Assembly: GCA_941918925.1 (NCBI GenBank)
Contig: OW799234.1
Span: 72,353,043-72,417,042, forward strand
DNA length: 64,000 bases
DNA from: Phyto melanocephala
Taxonomy: Eukaryota > Arthropoda > Insecta > Diptera > Rhinophoridae
Direction: 5' to 3'
Below the pieces are notes generated by a model that saw only the letters and a list, made by a program, of their open reading frames with translations, was not told the DNA's origin and ran no database searches. Positions within the stretch are counted from its first letter, which is position 1; each line of letters opens with the position of its first letter. Made by a program: the position numbers and the translations under genes. This document shows positions 21,586 to 34,335 of the stretch, piece by piece.

Positions 21586-23187
21586 ATTTTTTTTCTTTTT
21601 GTTCAAATTTTATTTCATCAACACTTTAACAACTATTTTTATAATTTTAATTATTTTAGTAGTATTTTTGTAACAATACGTTTTATTTTTATACAAATTT
21701 TCTAATTTTTCTCGTCTCGAGCCTGTTGTCTCCTTGATAATTCGTTTAAAACTGTTGGCAGTCCATCATTTCTGTTGTCTATTTATACATTTCATTTTTT
21801 CCCTCTTTATAACAGGACTTTGTACACTTTATTTCAATTAAACTGTGTCCTTTTTTTGGCGTTTGTAAATGTGCATAACTAATTGTAGCCTTTAACAAAA
21901 ACTCTAGGCATTTGTATGCTCTTTCACAAATTTACTCTTTTAACCACTTGCAATAAATAGTCATTATCCCTTAAGAGTTTAGCTCTTAAGGTATAAAGAG
22001 GAAAAATATTATTTAAAGAATTTTACTTTAATTTTTTTTTTTAGATTTTTATTTTAAGTTTTTTTTTTAAATTTTTTTTTTTAAGTTTTTTTTTTAATTT
22101 TTAGTTTTATTTTTAATTTTTATATTTTTTTTATTTTTAGATTTTTTTTTATTTATAGATTTTTTTATTTTTAAAATACAATATTTTTTATGCCCTTATT
22201 GTCGTTGTCAACTCAATCCAGTTTGGTCGTCTAAATCAATTTAAGTTTCTTAAAACCAATTTGTTTTTTTTTCGTAATTTTAAACAAAATCGTTTTTGTT
22301 GAAATTTTTATGTCGTTTTGTCATAAAATCAGAAAACATTTGTGCAAATTAAATAAAATAAGAGCAAAGAGGTGCAGTTGAGTTAAAAACTGATTAAAAG
22401 TTGTGAACCGCAATACGAGATTAATAATATTTGTTAAAAAATTGTCAAAGTGTTTTATTTTTTAATAAACAATATGTAATTTTAATAATATTTTTTATCA
22501 AAATAAAGAGCTTTTTCTACTTCGTTCCATTTCAATTTTAGTCCCTTTATAATCATATTTAATACATTTCTCTCTTACACTATTACTCTTCGTTCTCTTT
22601 TCATCACAAAACACGTGCTTTTTGTTTTTATAACTAATCATACCAACCAACCACCCACATGCATACCCTTCACAAAAGTTTGGTTTTATTTTTATTACCT
22701 TTACAGCACAGCAGCACTAAACTTCCTCTCTCTTTGTTTTTTTTTTTATTTTGTTTTTATACTTTATCTTAAATATTCTCTGTTTAATTTTTTATACATA
22801 TAAAAAATTGTTTACATTTGAGTATATTTGTTGTGGTTGTTTCCCGACGCGAACACTCATGCAAACATACATTTTATGTTTTGTATTTGTTGCTGCTGGC
22901 ATGTTGTTAATATTATTGTCTTTTTATTCTTTGAAAACTGTAAAAGAGAATATGATTGTTTTGTTTTTGTTTTTGCTGTATGTTTGTTATTTCTAACAAA
23001 AGAAATCAACCTCTAGAGTAAGTTTTATTGTGCCTTTGATTTGTTGATTGTTATTTTGACACAATAATTGTCCAGATTATTATAGAAGCAGAGAAGAACA
23101 AGCAAAAAGGGAATTTCAATTTAAATAATTTTAATTAGCTAAATAAAATGAGTATTTTTCTTTTAAAAACAATTATTCTATAAAAAA
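21586..23187. other. 5' flank of the BTB-ZF gene; very T-rich
   Basis: Long T-runs at 22020-22160 and mixed AT-rich DNA. It is the expected location of the promoter and 5' UTR, but no core promoter motif stands out. Confidence 0.4.
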
Positions 23188-23240
23188 ACAAGTTAGGGTA
23201 CTTTATTCGGTCGTGTCGAATCTGATTATACCCTTAAAAT
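23188..23240 (+). repeat. Solo Helentron-like terminus
   Basis: ACAAGTTAGGGTACTTTATTC followed by GGTCGTGTCGAATCTGATTA and TACCCTTA: a mutated terminal hairpin with no associated body. Confidence 0.65.
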
Positions 23241-23430
23241 ATTGAATTAAAAAGAAACTTCAAACTTCCTAAAGAATTTTTTATTTATAAAAAAATATTG
23301 ATAATTTCCATTTAAAGAGAATTTCGGAAATATTTTTCTATTTATAAAAATTGTTTAATAAATTTGCTTTTAGAAAATATAAGTATGTGGAAAACAATAT
23401 AAAGGAAATGCCCAAATCTGCTAAAGGCTA

Positions 23431-23727
23431 TAATACACGGCATGTTTTTTACATCTGACTTTGAAATTTGTGAGACATATGTAAATCTACATGTCCGTCA
23501 AAATTGTACTTTTACGCCGACTGCTTTGCAGTAGCAGAGATTTCTGCCAACGAGTAATGTCACATGTTTTTACAGAGAAAAATAGAGCGCACTCTAATTA
23601 AAATTTTGTCAGATGTCTCAACACATCTTTTTTTTACAGAAGTAATGTTTTAAAGGTAACACACGACATGTTTGTATTAGCAGTGTAGAATTTGGTAAGT
23701 CAGATGTAAAAAACATGCCGTGTATTA
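23431..23727. mobile_element. MITE, 297 bp, with long near-perfect inverted ends
   Basis: The left end TAATACACGGCATGTTTTTT continues ACATCTGACTT. The right end is its exact reverse complement over about 31 bases (AAGTCAGATGT...CCGTGTATTA). The interior is non-coding. No unambiguous target duplication (AGGCTA / GCTCC flanks). Confidence 0.85.
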
Positions 23728-26539
23728 GCTCCTTAAGCAGGTACATCAGATCGTATGATCTCTAAGGTTTCAAATTAATCATACAACCCGTTGTTGAAAA
23801 TAAAACAAAATTGAGTAAAGCAAATAGTTCTGTTATTAATTTTTATTGTTTTTTTCTTATTCAATGACTTTTGGCTTTGAGGTTATGTTTTATAGATTTT
23901 TTTTTTACTTTTAGCTTGTATTGCCACAAAATCCATTATCATTAAAATGAAAAATCCTTTAAAATATTGTTAAGTTAATCCAAATTGTAAATCCTTTTTC
24001 TGTCCACCCATCACTTACTACAAGCAAATAAAATGCATCATTTGTATTTAAAAAGCTTGTATAAACAAATAAAAAGAAAAATTATAAAAAATAAAAACCC
24101 CTGCAAAAGGATTATATTTGCGTTGGTGTAAAGTGTTTTTAATTGTATGCTATCGTTTCATTACTATACATAACACAGGCTGGTCAAACAGTAAATATAC
24201 AAGAAATACCAAATACCTGAAAAAAATATACATATTTTAAAAGAATTTGTCATTGTAACATGGTTTTAGAACATACTGTAATAAAGCTTACCTTTTTTTT
24301 GTAAGTGAGAACCTTTGTCAGGAGACCAAAGACCACATAAGCACATGTACCGTAAAAACAATAAAAATGGTTTAAAACAAAAGGCTACAAATTGAATTTG
24401 TTGCAGGGATGGAACTTTAAATCAATAAGAATTGTATGCCAATTAAATTAGATAAGTGGTATTACAAAGACCAAAAGTAGCGGTGATGGAACCCACAATT
24501 TCTGAACATTTTTATTATTTTTAATTTGATTGTTTGTGCTAAAAGTAAAAAAGAGTAAACATGTAGTCAGAGGTTTTTTGTTTGCCATATAATGTTCTGT
24601 GTTTTCAACTTATGTATTGATTTAGATATTATCAATAGAGTAAACATTTTTTTTAAGTTCTTGTTATTTTTTTACATATTGTTAGTAGAAAATAACGTTT
24701 TATTAAGTTTAGCAATTTTACATTAACAAATATATTTATAAGTTTATGTTAAAAACTTTATTAATAACATTGAATTTTTGTATAATTAAAAATAAGTATT
24801 TTTTTTATTTGTTTCGATTGTATCTTTTATTTTAAATTTTTATTGCAAGTAGTAAGCATATGATTGCGTTAGTTAGATTATCGCATACTTGCATTGACAT
24901 CTAAGTATTAATTATATTTAATATTCTGGTACAAATTCAATAAGTTGCCAATATCTTGTCATAACATATAAACTGGTTTTGGTTATATGTATGCAGCTAT
25001 AAGTATTTATAAAAGTTCAACATTGGAATAATAGATTTTCAGTAAGAACGTGCGAGAAATGTCAAAGTAAGATGCTCTTCAGATGTTTATGGCATTTTAA
25101 ATAAGAAGAATCTGTTTACTAACTATCTGTTCTTTAAAAGAATTTAGACATACAGAACCTATTGCAATGAATAATGTCTTAAACATTTGAATATTGGCGA
25201 AATTTTATATTTAAAAGTAACCAACCTAATTTCTTTACAATATTTATTAAAAATTAGTTGAACCCAATCCGCATTGATAGACCAATATTTTTGTATTAAA
25301 TTTATTTAAAGATAAATTTTATTATTGTTGTTAGGGCTAAAAGTGTTATAGTTATAGTTTATTGTTTAGTTTATGGCTTAGTGCAATTGTAATTATATTC
25401 TTTTTTCTGTCGTGTCCGTATATGTGTTGTTCGTTGTGGTTTTAGAAAAGTTTTTTTTTATAGTTTTCTATTTTATTTAAAATTTTCATTTGTTTTGTGA
25501 GGTTTTAAAAACAAATAATTTTCAAATGCATATAGACAAGTTTAAATCCAACAACCAATTAGAAATCATTGCATACATTTTTTGTATAAAAAATTTCTAC
25601 ATAAGTATTCAAAATCATAAATCTTCAACAAAAAATTTCAATTTTTCATCCCTGACCAAATTGTACACATGTATGCATAAATGTACATACTTTTGCATAC
25701 ATATTGAAGTATTTATGTATGGATGTTTGAGAAAAAAAAAATACAACGATGGGATAAAGTAAATTACGGCTTTTAACACAATTGAAATATAATTGACAAA
25801 TAAGAACAAAACCAAGAAGAGAGAAAAAAAATGGCACAAGACAAACAAATGTAAATAAACTACAGTACAAAAATCCCATTGATGGTAAAAAGAAACAACC
25901 ATAATAATAAATCCCAATAAAGATGACAGGAAATATTTATGCATGTAAAAGATGAAAAGGAAGAGTATGTAATGAGAAAAAATAATAAATATTACGTTTA
26001 ACATAAGAGAACTAAAATAACAGTTAATACTATTGTGTGGCTTATGAGAAGCAATTAAATTAGTTGGAAAATACAGTTAAACTATTTGTCAAAAAAAAAA
26101 TACATAGTATAAAGAAAATTAAAAATTTAGAATTAAATTTTCTTATAAAAAATTTTTTAACTAAAAGAAAAAATAGCATAACGTATCGAAAAAACGTTTA
26201 CCGTACACCTTCTAATATAGTGTTTTCGCAAAGAGATTTTTAAGAATTTTGTTTTTGCCTAATGTAGAGGACGTATTTTAAAATTTGTCTTTCCATCTTC
26301 TGTTTATACAATCGGATCTTTTTTGTCTTTAAGGGCCGCTGACCTCCAAAGAAATTTAAAATTTAAGAGTCGTCTTTCGGATAATTTCTTAGCAAAAGTT
26401 TAATGATATTTTGCAAGTTTTAATTTTTTTTATATGTATAAGAGTGGTAGGAACTGAGATGTAAAACGGGGTTTTTAGGGGAATGACTTAGAGACAAAAA
26501 ACGTCGGTATATCGCACTATAAGATCCAAAGCATAAGTA
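23728..26539. other. 2.8 kb AT-rich single-copy-like DNA
   Basis: No repeat match inside the window, and no open frame with convincing composition. The longest frames (near 25490-26004) are AT-driven and overlap on both strands. Non-coding exons or enhancers cannot be judged from sequence alone. Confidence 0.5.
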
Positions 26540-26818
26540 ATGTCAAATCTTAATGAACTCGCCTGGATTTTATTTATGAAAAGATGGAAAATGAGATTTA
26601 CTTGTACTTTTTTTTAACAAATGTTCTAAATTTTGTTGTATTTTTTTATTCACTAATATACATACATATATCCTTTTTTCATCATTTTTTTTTAATTACA
26701 CAGATAATAAATTTTTTTTCCATCCCTGATTGGAATTCACCTTGACAAAAAACATTCACTAAAAAGTTGCTTTATTGTACCAATTCGTTGTTGCATTTAC
26801 ATGTATGAATATGCCTTT
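26540..26818. repeat. Repeat related to 8400-8720
   Basis: GAACTCGCCTGGATTTTATT, ATATATCCTTTTTTC, TTCCATCCCTGATTGGAATT and ACTAAAAAGTTGCTTTATTG parallel the order at 8440-8715 (CTCCTTGATTCCATTTATTA through AAAAAGTTGCTTTGTTGTAT). The end (GTTGCATTTACATGTATGAA, TATGCC) resembles the TIR family of 7404-9690. A Helentron-like element begins directly after it. Confidence 0.6.
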
Positions 26819-27588
26819 TTATACCCTTCACACAGTGAAAAAGGGTATATATAGGTTTGTCATTCCGTGTGAAATTTCTACAATTTTCATTTCCGACCCC
26901 ATAAAGTATATATTTTCTGAAAGCTTATGAATAGAGGAGTCGATTAAGCCCTGACCGTCTGTCCGTCTGTCCGTCTGTCCGTCTATCCGTCTGTCCGTCT
27001 GACCGTCTGTCCGTGTGTATGTTGAAATCAACTTTTTGAAGCCCCCCGACATAGGTTGGACCCGGGTAAGGTATTAAAATATCAGAAATATTCGGGAGTA
27101 GATCGGTATTGAAAATCAGAAACATCGGTACATAAACAACTGAGATATGAGCAAAAACCCACGACCACCTCGATTTTCTTTTCATAAAAACAACATTACA
27201 ACAACAACATACATACATACAAACGTGTATACTGGTTAGAGAAAACGTGGCATCGAATCCCAGCTGAGGCAAAAAAATTTTTTTTTAAATTTTTTTAAAA
27301 TTTTTTTTTTTAATTTTTTTTTTTATTTTTTTTTATTTTTTATTTAATATATTATATTTAATTTTTTTATTATTTTTTTTTATTTTTTTTTTTTTAATTT
27401 TTTTTTTATTTTTTTTTTTGTTTTATATATATTATATATGTATATAATAATTTTTTTTTTTATTTTTTATTTTTTTTTTTTTTTGTTTTTTTTTAACATA
27501 CATACGTGAATTTACTGTTATTGCATGACTACACGTTGTGAAGGGTATATAAGATTCGGCACGGCCGAATATAGCGCTTTTACTTGTT
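26819..27588 (-). mobile_element. INE-1/Helentron-like element, young-looking copy
   Basis: TATACCCTTCACACAGTGAAA, CCGACCCCATAAAGTATATA, about eight GTCTGTCC-type units at 26958-27013, GCCCCCCGACATAGGTTGGA, a T-rich core at 27273-27495, and GAAGGGTATATAAGATTCGG with the hairpin. Apart from the number of minisatellite units and core length it is near-identical to 39420-40188 and 62443-63198. Confidence 0.9.
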
Positions 27589-27981
27589 TTTGTTTAAACT
27601 ATTTGTTGTAGATGTATCAAGGTTTTCCTATTTTTTTCAGTTATGTACTTAAAAATTGTCAATCTGATAAATTTGTATAAATTTGTTGTAATTTTAAAAA
27701 GTTAAATTTTATTGGAATGATGTCATTGATTATATGAATCTTTCCAACAAATTTACTACACAAATATTGTTCATGCAATCATTGTATCGCCCAGATATAA
27801 CAGAAGATTTTAAATCATTTTTTAAGTACTTTTTATTCGCTGTCTATTTTGACCGAAATAAAAACAGTTGAAAATGATGATTTTGAAAATATAATATCTG
27901 ACATATTAAAAGCTAACGTCATTAAAAAATATTTGGTTTGAATTAAATTTTTTTTATAAACAAGATACATAATATCAATTA
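27589..27981. other. Spacer between two Helentron-like elements
   Basis: AT-rich, no coding or repeat signal recognised. Confidence 0.5.
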
Positions 27982-28740
27982 AAACAAGTAACAGTGCTAT
28001 ATTCGGCCGTGCCGAATCTTATATACCCTTCACAACGTGTAGTCATGCAATAACAATTGTTTGTATCACCATTCATCCCATATAAAATACGTGCATACGT
28101 ACACGTTAGAATAAATGTGGCATCGAATCCCAGCTGAGCCAAAAAAATTTTATTTTATTTTATTTAATATATTATTTATATTTTATTATTTTTTTTTATA
28201 TTTTTTTTAAATTTTTTTAAAAAAATTTTTTAGAAAAATTTTTAAAAAAATTTTTTAATTTTTTTTTTATATTTTTTTTTAATTTTTTTTTGTGGTTTTT
28301 TTTTATTATTTTTTCTTATTTTTAATATTTTTTTTTTGTAAATTTTTTTGTTTGGTATGTTTTTTACATGTATGTATGTATGTTGTTGTTGTAATTGTGA
28401 AAAAAAACGAGGTGGTCGTGGTTTTTTGCTCATATCTCAGAAAGTTATGGGGCGATTGTGCTGAATTTCAATAGCGATTCATTCCTGGATATTTTCAAAA
28501 GATTGATACCATATACAGATCTGAGGAACATATAGTTGCTTCTAAAAGTTGATTTCAACCAACACACGGACAGACGGGCAGACGGATAGACGGACAGACG
28601 GTCAGGGCTTAATCGACTCCTCTATTCATAAGCTTTCAGAAAATATATACTTTATGGGGTCGGAAATGAAAATTGTAGAAATTACAAACGGAATGACAAA
28701 GCTATATATACCCTTGTGCACCATGGGTGAAGGGTATAAT
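27982..28740 (+). mobile_element. INE-1/Helentron-like element
   Basis: Begins ACAAGTAACAGTGCTATATTC with a perfect ATTCGGC-CGT-GCCGAAT hairpin; T-rich core at 28140-28340; AAAAGTTGATTTCAACCAAC, four GGACAGAC-type units, CTTTATGGGGTCGGAAATGA; ends CCATGGGTGAAGGGTATAAT. Its closest relatives are 8816-9576 and the outer element of 62089-63498. Confidence 0.9.
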
Positions 28741-30895
28741 AAATTGTTCTTTTCATATTTAGTAATTCTTTTTGATGCTCCTTGCCACACTCAGTGAATA
28801 AAATCGTTGCAATACAAACAATCTCCTATGCTCTCTCCATTTCACTTTCCCACTTCCCAGTACGCTTTATCATTGTTCGTTTGTCGTGCTCTTTGTGTAT
28901 TAACTTTTGAATTTTCCAATTCTTCCCGAAGCAATTAGACAAAATTACAAACAATCAACGCCAACAATGGTTAAATAAACCATACTAACACAGAAAAAAA
29001 AACGCACAAAAATAGTCGGTAAATACTATAAAAGCGTTGCTATTTTCTCTTTTTTTTTTTTTTGCGAAAAGGACTTCTTTTACAGCAACTACTACTGCTG
29101 CTGACACCAACAAATAACCTAATACTTCTTGTTGTTGCTGTTGCAATAAAACTCGTTACTTGTTAAGTGATTGCAATATCAATGGTATTAGTAACAACAC
29201 CGAAATACCACATACACACATACACAAAGTGACTCTCTAACTCCCCATGTCTCTTTAACTCGTGTAATGCTAAAAACCTTATTGTTTTTGCAATAATGCC
29301 CATAGAATGAATGCAAACGCGAAAATATTCCACAATAATGGCGGCAGGCATTATAATAACACAAAAATAACAGCAATACACAAAATAACCTTTTACAGTA
29401 ACAACAATTAAAAGTAACATAAATACCACTAATCGCATATACATACTTACGCAAACACACTTTCTTTCACATCATGCAAAAAGCAAAACATTCTCTCGTA
29501 GAGTTACCATACAGTATTCTTTGTTATGCCCAAAATGTGACTTTTTCATACTCACAATTCCGACATTTTTGTTTTTATAAAACATCAATCTTTAAATTTT
29601 TTTTAAATCTCTAAAAAAAACAATGATGTTTTGAGAAACAAATCATTTTAAAATATCCATATTTTATGTCTTGCAAATGTGTTTTCTCTTTCCATAATAA
29701 AAAAACAATTTAAATGGTTTTAATAGCGGTTCTTTTAATTGTTTTATTAAATTAAAATTAGAATTGGTTTTTGAGCATAATTTTTCTTGTTGTAGTTAAT
29801 AGAGTTTTACCATGGTTTAATCACGTAAGGTGATAGCGCAGAGAGAGAAAGAGAAAGTATTTTTTGTATCTATTTTTTATATAGAGTTCGAAAGACTTTT
29901 AGACTGAAATCATTATATGTATATGGAATGACATGGTAGGATGTAAAAAAATAGTCAGCTGGGCTGGCACCACTACCTGTATAAGTGTGCCCTGAGTTCT
30001 ACCTAAAAATAGGTCTAATAAAATGGAAAAATTATTTTTATATTCTAAACTTTGAGTTTTTTTTAAATAAAAAAAGTAAACTGCAAGAAAATTGAAATTT
30101 TAATAACATTAAAAAAACAAACAAAAAAGAGTGTGAATGTAAATTAAAAGGGAAAACATAAACGAACACATATTTATTAAAACTCTTGTAATAATTGAGA
30201 ATAACTAATGCTCGTAGATAATTTTTGTATTACGGAAATTAAGTTAAAGTGCATCAGTCGCCACCCTAATAATTGTTCCGCTTACCTGTTTCCTTTAACA
30301 TTATAATTATACTAACTCTTGTGTTAGTTTTGTGTGTTTTCTTAATTTCATAAAATTTTTATCAAAATTCAAATTACACTAATTGTTGCCACCACAACTC
30401 ATTCAGTTCTTTCTACCCTTTAACTCGTTACAATATTAATTTAGTTTGTGTGTGCAATAAAAGCAGCAGCATCACTGGTTAAATGTAATGGAACAATTGC
30501 CATATGAATGCAAATCCCTTTTATAATTGATACCAGGTACAATTTTGCAATAAACAGATGTCAAACAAACATACGAATTCTCTCATGTTAATGAGAGTGG
30601 ATTTTTTTATTCTTTTTACTCTAGGGAGTCTTATTAGAAAATTTTATATAAAATCGAAATTAGTTCAATTAATTAAATTAATTTAAAAACTAATAAAACA
30701 ATGGCCTTCTATTCAATATTTCATGCGAACTGCGGTAATACCCCATATAAAAAAATTCCCAAAAATATGAACAGAATAATGTTGCCTGTTTTTAATGTGA
30801 AAAACATATGAAATGTTTCTGTCAACATTCAAGCAACATTTTGTTTCATATGAAATAAAAACAATAGTTATTTCGTACGATATATAAACCAAGAG
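28741..30895. other. 2.1 kb without recognisable repeats or genes
   Basis: Less extreme in composition than the surroundings, with CA/TG-rich patches near 29200-29240 and 29400-29460. Short overlapping frames on the minus strand (29163-29460) show no domain. A fragment near 29955-30000 (CAGCTGGGCTGGCACC, CCTGTATAAGTGTGCC) weakly resembles the 7404-9690 ends. Confidence 0.45.
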
Positions 30896-31028
30896 CTGGG
30901 GCCAAATTACGGCATTCGATATCGATCGAAATTGCAATCGAACGTGGAAGTTTTCCTTGCATTTTGTATTGGATTCTAATAAGAATTCTATAATTTTCGA
31001 TCGATATCGAATGCCGTAATTCGGCCTC
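30896..31028. mobile_element. Short palindromic MITE, ~130 bp
   Basis: Left arm GGGGCCAAATTACGGCATTC then GATATCGATCGAAATT; right arm AATTTTCGATCGATATCG then AATGCCGTAATTCGGCC. The arms pair over about 35 bases around a ~55-bp loop. Target duplication unclear. Confidence 0.75.
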
Positions 31029-31504
31029 TGATATTTTTTTGTTTGCTTAATTTTTGAATTATTAAAAATATATAATTGTGTGGCAATAGGCAAAAACTGC
31101 TTATGTCTGCTTTTATTGTTTTTCAGGAAATCACTTAAATTTTTAAGTTGATTTTTATATAAAAATAGATTTCTTTTAAAAGTCTATTTATAATTTCTGC
31201 GCTATTATAAATTAAAGAGCATATCGAGTTTCGTATCTTCAATTATTAGTTATAATAAGTTATTTCAAATGATATTATTGTTTGAAAATATAGAAAATTA
31301 AGTTTTTACGCTATAACTTTTTGGTCATAAATAGTTAAAAATTCGACCTTAGGGTGGTTTTAAATTGCCGGATTGCAATGGTGTTATTTTCTTAGTTTTA
31401 GCTTGTGTCGATTTATTTCAATGAACATAATTAAATTTGCAGGTGATCACTATATAAGAAAAAAAAAGGAAAATAAGAAAGAATCAATTATTCTTTGAAA
31501 AAAA

Positions 31505-31920
31505 AGTCAGGGCAATTGCGATGTTACAAACAATTCTTCGGCTTTTTAACGTTGCGAGCCCAATGTGCGCTAGACGACTTCGATACGGTGGTAAAATTAT
31601 ATTTGAATTCCAACGAAGATTACGGAATCCCAAATTACTGATCCGTATTCAATGGCAAACACTTTTTTTTCTTATTTCATTTATTAGCCCTATGCTTTTA
31701 TAAGCTTATTATTCCATTAGCCTTATCAACTGTCATTATTACATGTGAGTTAAAATTAATTTTTGCATCAAAGAGAACTCCAAAGACCAGAAACGAGTCA
31801 ACAATATCCTTGAGCCATCTACTTTCTAGACATTTAAAACGGTTGAATACCTGCAGAAGGTAATATGTTTTCATTTTGTTTAATTTAATTTCATAAGCCA
31901 TTCCGTACGCACCAACTGAA
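31505..31920 (-). pseudogene. Jockey-clade reverse transcriptase remnant
   Basis: Minus-strand frames give YEIKLNKMKTYYLL, VDSFLVFGVLFDAKINFNSH, MTVDKANGIISL, then LAIEYGSVIWDS and PPYRSRLAHIGLATLKSRRI. These are in the order of the RT palm/thumb region of Jockey-like ORF2 proteins. Frameshifts and stops make it non-functional. Confidence 0.8.
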
Positions 31921-33990
31921 AAAATTATTCCAGTCAGTTGGGATTAATACACAAATTTTGAATTCAAATAGAAAATTTATATTTTTGAATTTGTACTATC
32001 TGAAGTTGAATTTGTGCTACTTATTGATTCTTTTTTTTACATTTGTCAGTTGAAAATTTTCTCCTGTACAACATTTAATTCAATTACTATAATTTATTTA
32101 ACCAATAAAACCACACTATCTTTTACTTTAATTATTTAGTTCTTATACGATTATCTTTTCATTTGAATACTTTTTTATAAATAACAAATACCGAAAAGGG
32201 GGTTTTTTATTGGGCAATCTATCTATCAGAAATGCTCAAACGTATTTAATGTGTGACTGAAAATATGTTTTTCCTTTGACCAGTAATTAAAAACAACTCA
32301 TGCTGATAAAAATCACACACAAAAATATTCATTCTCTAAAAGTCAAAGAGGAACGAACACACGACTAAAAATCAGCAGACATACAAGAAATGTAATAAAT
32401 AAATTAACAACAAAATAAAACCGCATTAAGAATTTTTTTATTGACATTTTATTGAAAATGTTTTATGCGAATTTTATAATGATACATGCATACATGTGTA
32501 TGTATATCTACATAAGCATCAAAGAAGTTTACAAATGTAACTTAATTCATAACTATGTTAACTTTAATTTAAAATAAAGCAAGTACAATTTAATTGGAAT
32601 CATTTCAAAATTTAAAAAAAAAAAATAAATTTTTAATTTGCTAAACCCTATATTTATTTAAAAATTTTAATACAAAGCTTAAACAATCTGGCAAGCCATA
32701 CACAGAAAAAATTATTGCTAAAATATTTTCAAACAAACGTTTGCCTAAATTTCAATTTCTATTAATATTTTAAATGTTTAAAATAATTTTTTTTTTATTA
32801 TTTCCTTTGATTATCAGATGAACATTAAAACAACAAATTAAGTGTTTTTTTATTTGATGTTAGAGTGCTTTTTTATTGTCTGTTATTTTTATAATTAATT
32901 TTATAATTTTAATTTAGTTTAAGATACTGCAGACTTAAATATTTTAGTTTAGTTTTAGACTTGTAGACTTTGAAGAAGCTTTGTTTTTGTCTGGCGTGTC
33001 ATACGTGTATTTTCGTTAATTAAATAATTCTGTTTGATTAAGTGTTCCCTTGAGATTTTGACTGATTTTTAAATTGATTTATTCTCTGAAAATTTTGTCT
33101 GAATTTAACAAATATTTGTTTGTCATTCCGTTAATAAAAAATTTTACAGATTTAAACATAAAATTGTATTGAAAATTAATTGTTTTTATTTGTTTGAATT
33201 TACGAATTAATTGATAGGACCTCATTCATTCATATTTTATTCGGTTCTCTCAATTTCTTTATTACATCAGAAATTTAATGTTTTCTGTGTAGAGTAATAC
33301 AAGAAATATTTAGCATATGCTAAGTTATAATTGTAATTTATATTTATTTAGCATTTTCACAGTTGTATTCGAAGGGTAGTGGTGAAGAAATGATTTGTTG
33401 CAAGAATAGTATTTATTCTTATATCTTTCTACTTATATTTAACACATACGGCATCTTAAATAAATTAACAAGTTTTATATAAATATAGCACACATTTAGC
33501 TTGACTAAATTTGTTTAACTCTTTTTCTACAATACATTAATCTTTCTTATGCTCAATAGCACAAGCTTTTCTAAAAACTACTTTAATTTATACATATTCT
33601 ATGTGTATATTACAGTATATTTATAATAGAAAACATAACCTCTTAACATTTTTGAACCACCATCACCATCACCAACCCAACCTTACTGTTGTCAGTACAA
33701 ACGTTTGCTTAAAAATTAACTCTAAAATATTTATTATGCTTAAACCATCATACAATTGCTCAACAAAAAACTATATACATTTATAACATACATATTTACA
33801 GTTTTCAACTACATACTAAGTACGAGTACGTTCAAGTTAAACTAAAAAATTGTTAATAAATGATATTTAGACTGCTGCTGGTGCTGGTAGTCAAAATTTT
33901 GTTAAATCCCAGCAAAAATTTTTGCTTGCATGGAAGCAATTTTGTAAGACTGATGATATTACGGAATTACTTGCAATTGTGCATTTATAA
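31921..33990. other. 2.1 kb AT-rich DNA, nothing recognised
   Basis: No coding region or repeat signature; mostly A/T homopolymer-rich sequence. Confidence 0.5.
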
Positions 33991-33997
33991 TGTACTA

Positions 33998-34335
33998 TAC
34001 TATCCAAGCCCGGCGCGCGTTGTTATGCCCCTTAATGAATAAAAATGCATTCTGAATTTTAATTGAATATCAAATGCAAGAAGCTGAATATTATAACTTT
34101 TTTTTATGGGCGTGGCACTGCCCACTTTTCTAATCATAAAACTGTATAGTCATGACAGCTCAATATGTGTGCAAAGTTTCAGTAAAATCGGTCCAGTGCA
34201 AGTACATACCTAAAAAATTAAACTTTTTTTATGGGCGTGGCCCTGCCCACTTTTCTAATCACAAAATTGTATAATCGTGAGAGTTCAATATGTGTGCAAA
34301 GTTTTAGAAAAATCGGTCCAGTGCAAGTAGCTCCG
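33998..34335 (+). repeat. GGGCGTGGC tandem-unit repeat, short copy
   Basis: Head TATCCAAGCCCGGCGCGCGTT followed by CCCCTTAATGAAT, then two units with GGGCGTGGCACTGCCCAC (34110) and GGGCGTGGCCCTGCCCAC (34234), each followed by CAATATGTGTGCAAAGTTT and AAAATCGGTCCAGTGCAAGT. The tail is missing. Confidence 0.8.

Noticed and set aside
21586..21606. Lysine-rich extension upstream of the BTB-ZF start
   Set aside because: It would begin at TTG. The first ATG in frame is at 21585.
25490..26004. Overlapping frames of 77-129 residues on both strands
   Set aside because: Phe/Tyr/Ile/Lys-rich translations from AT-rich DNA, overlapping on opposite strands, with no domain or splice context.
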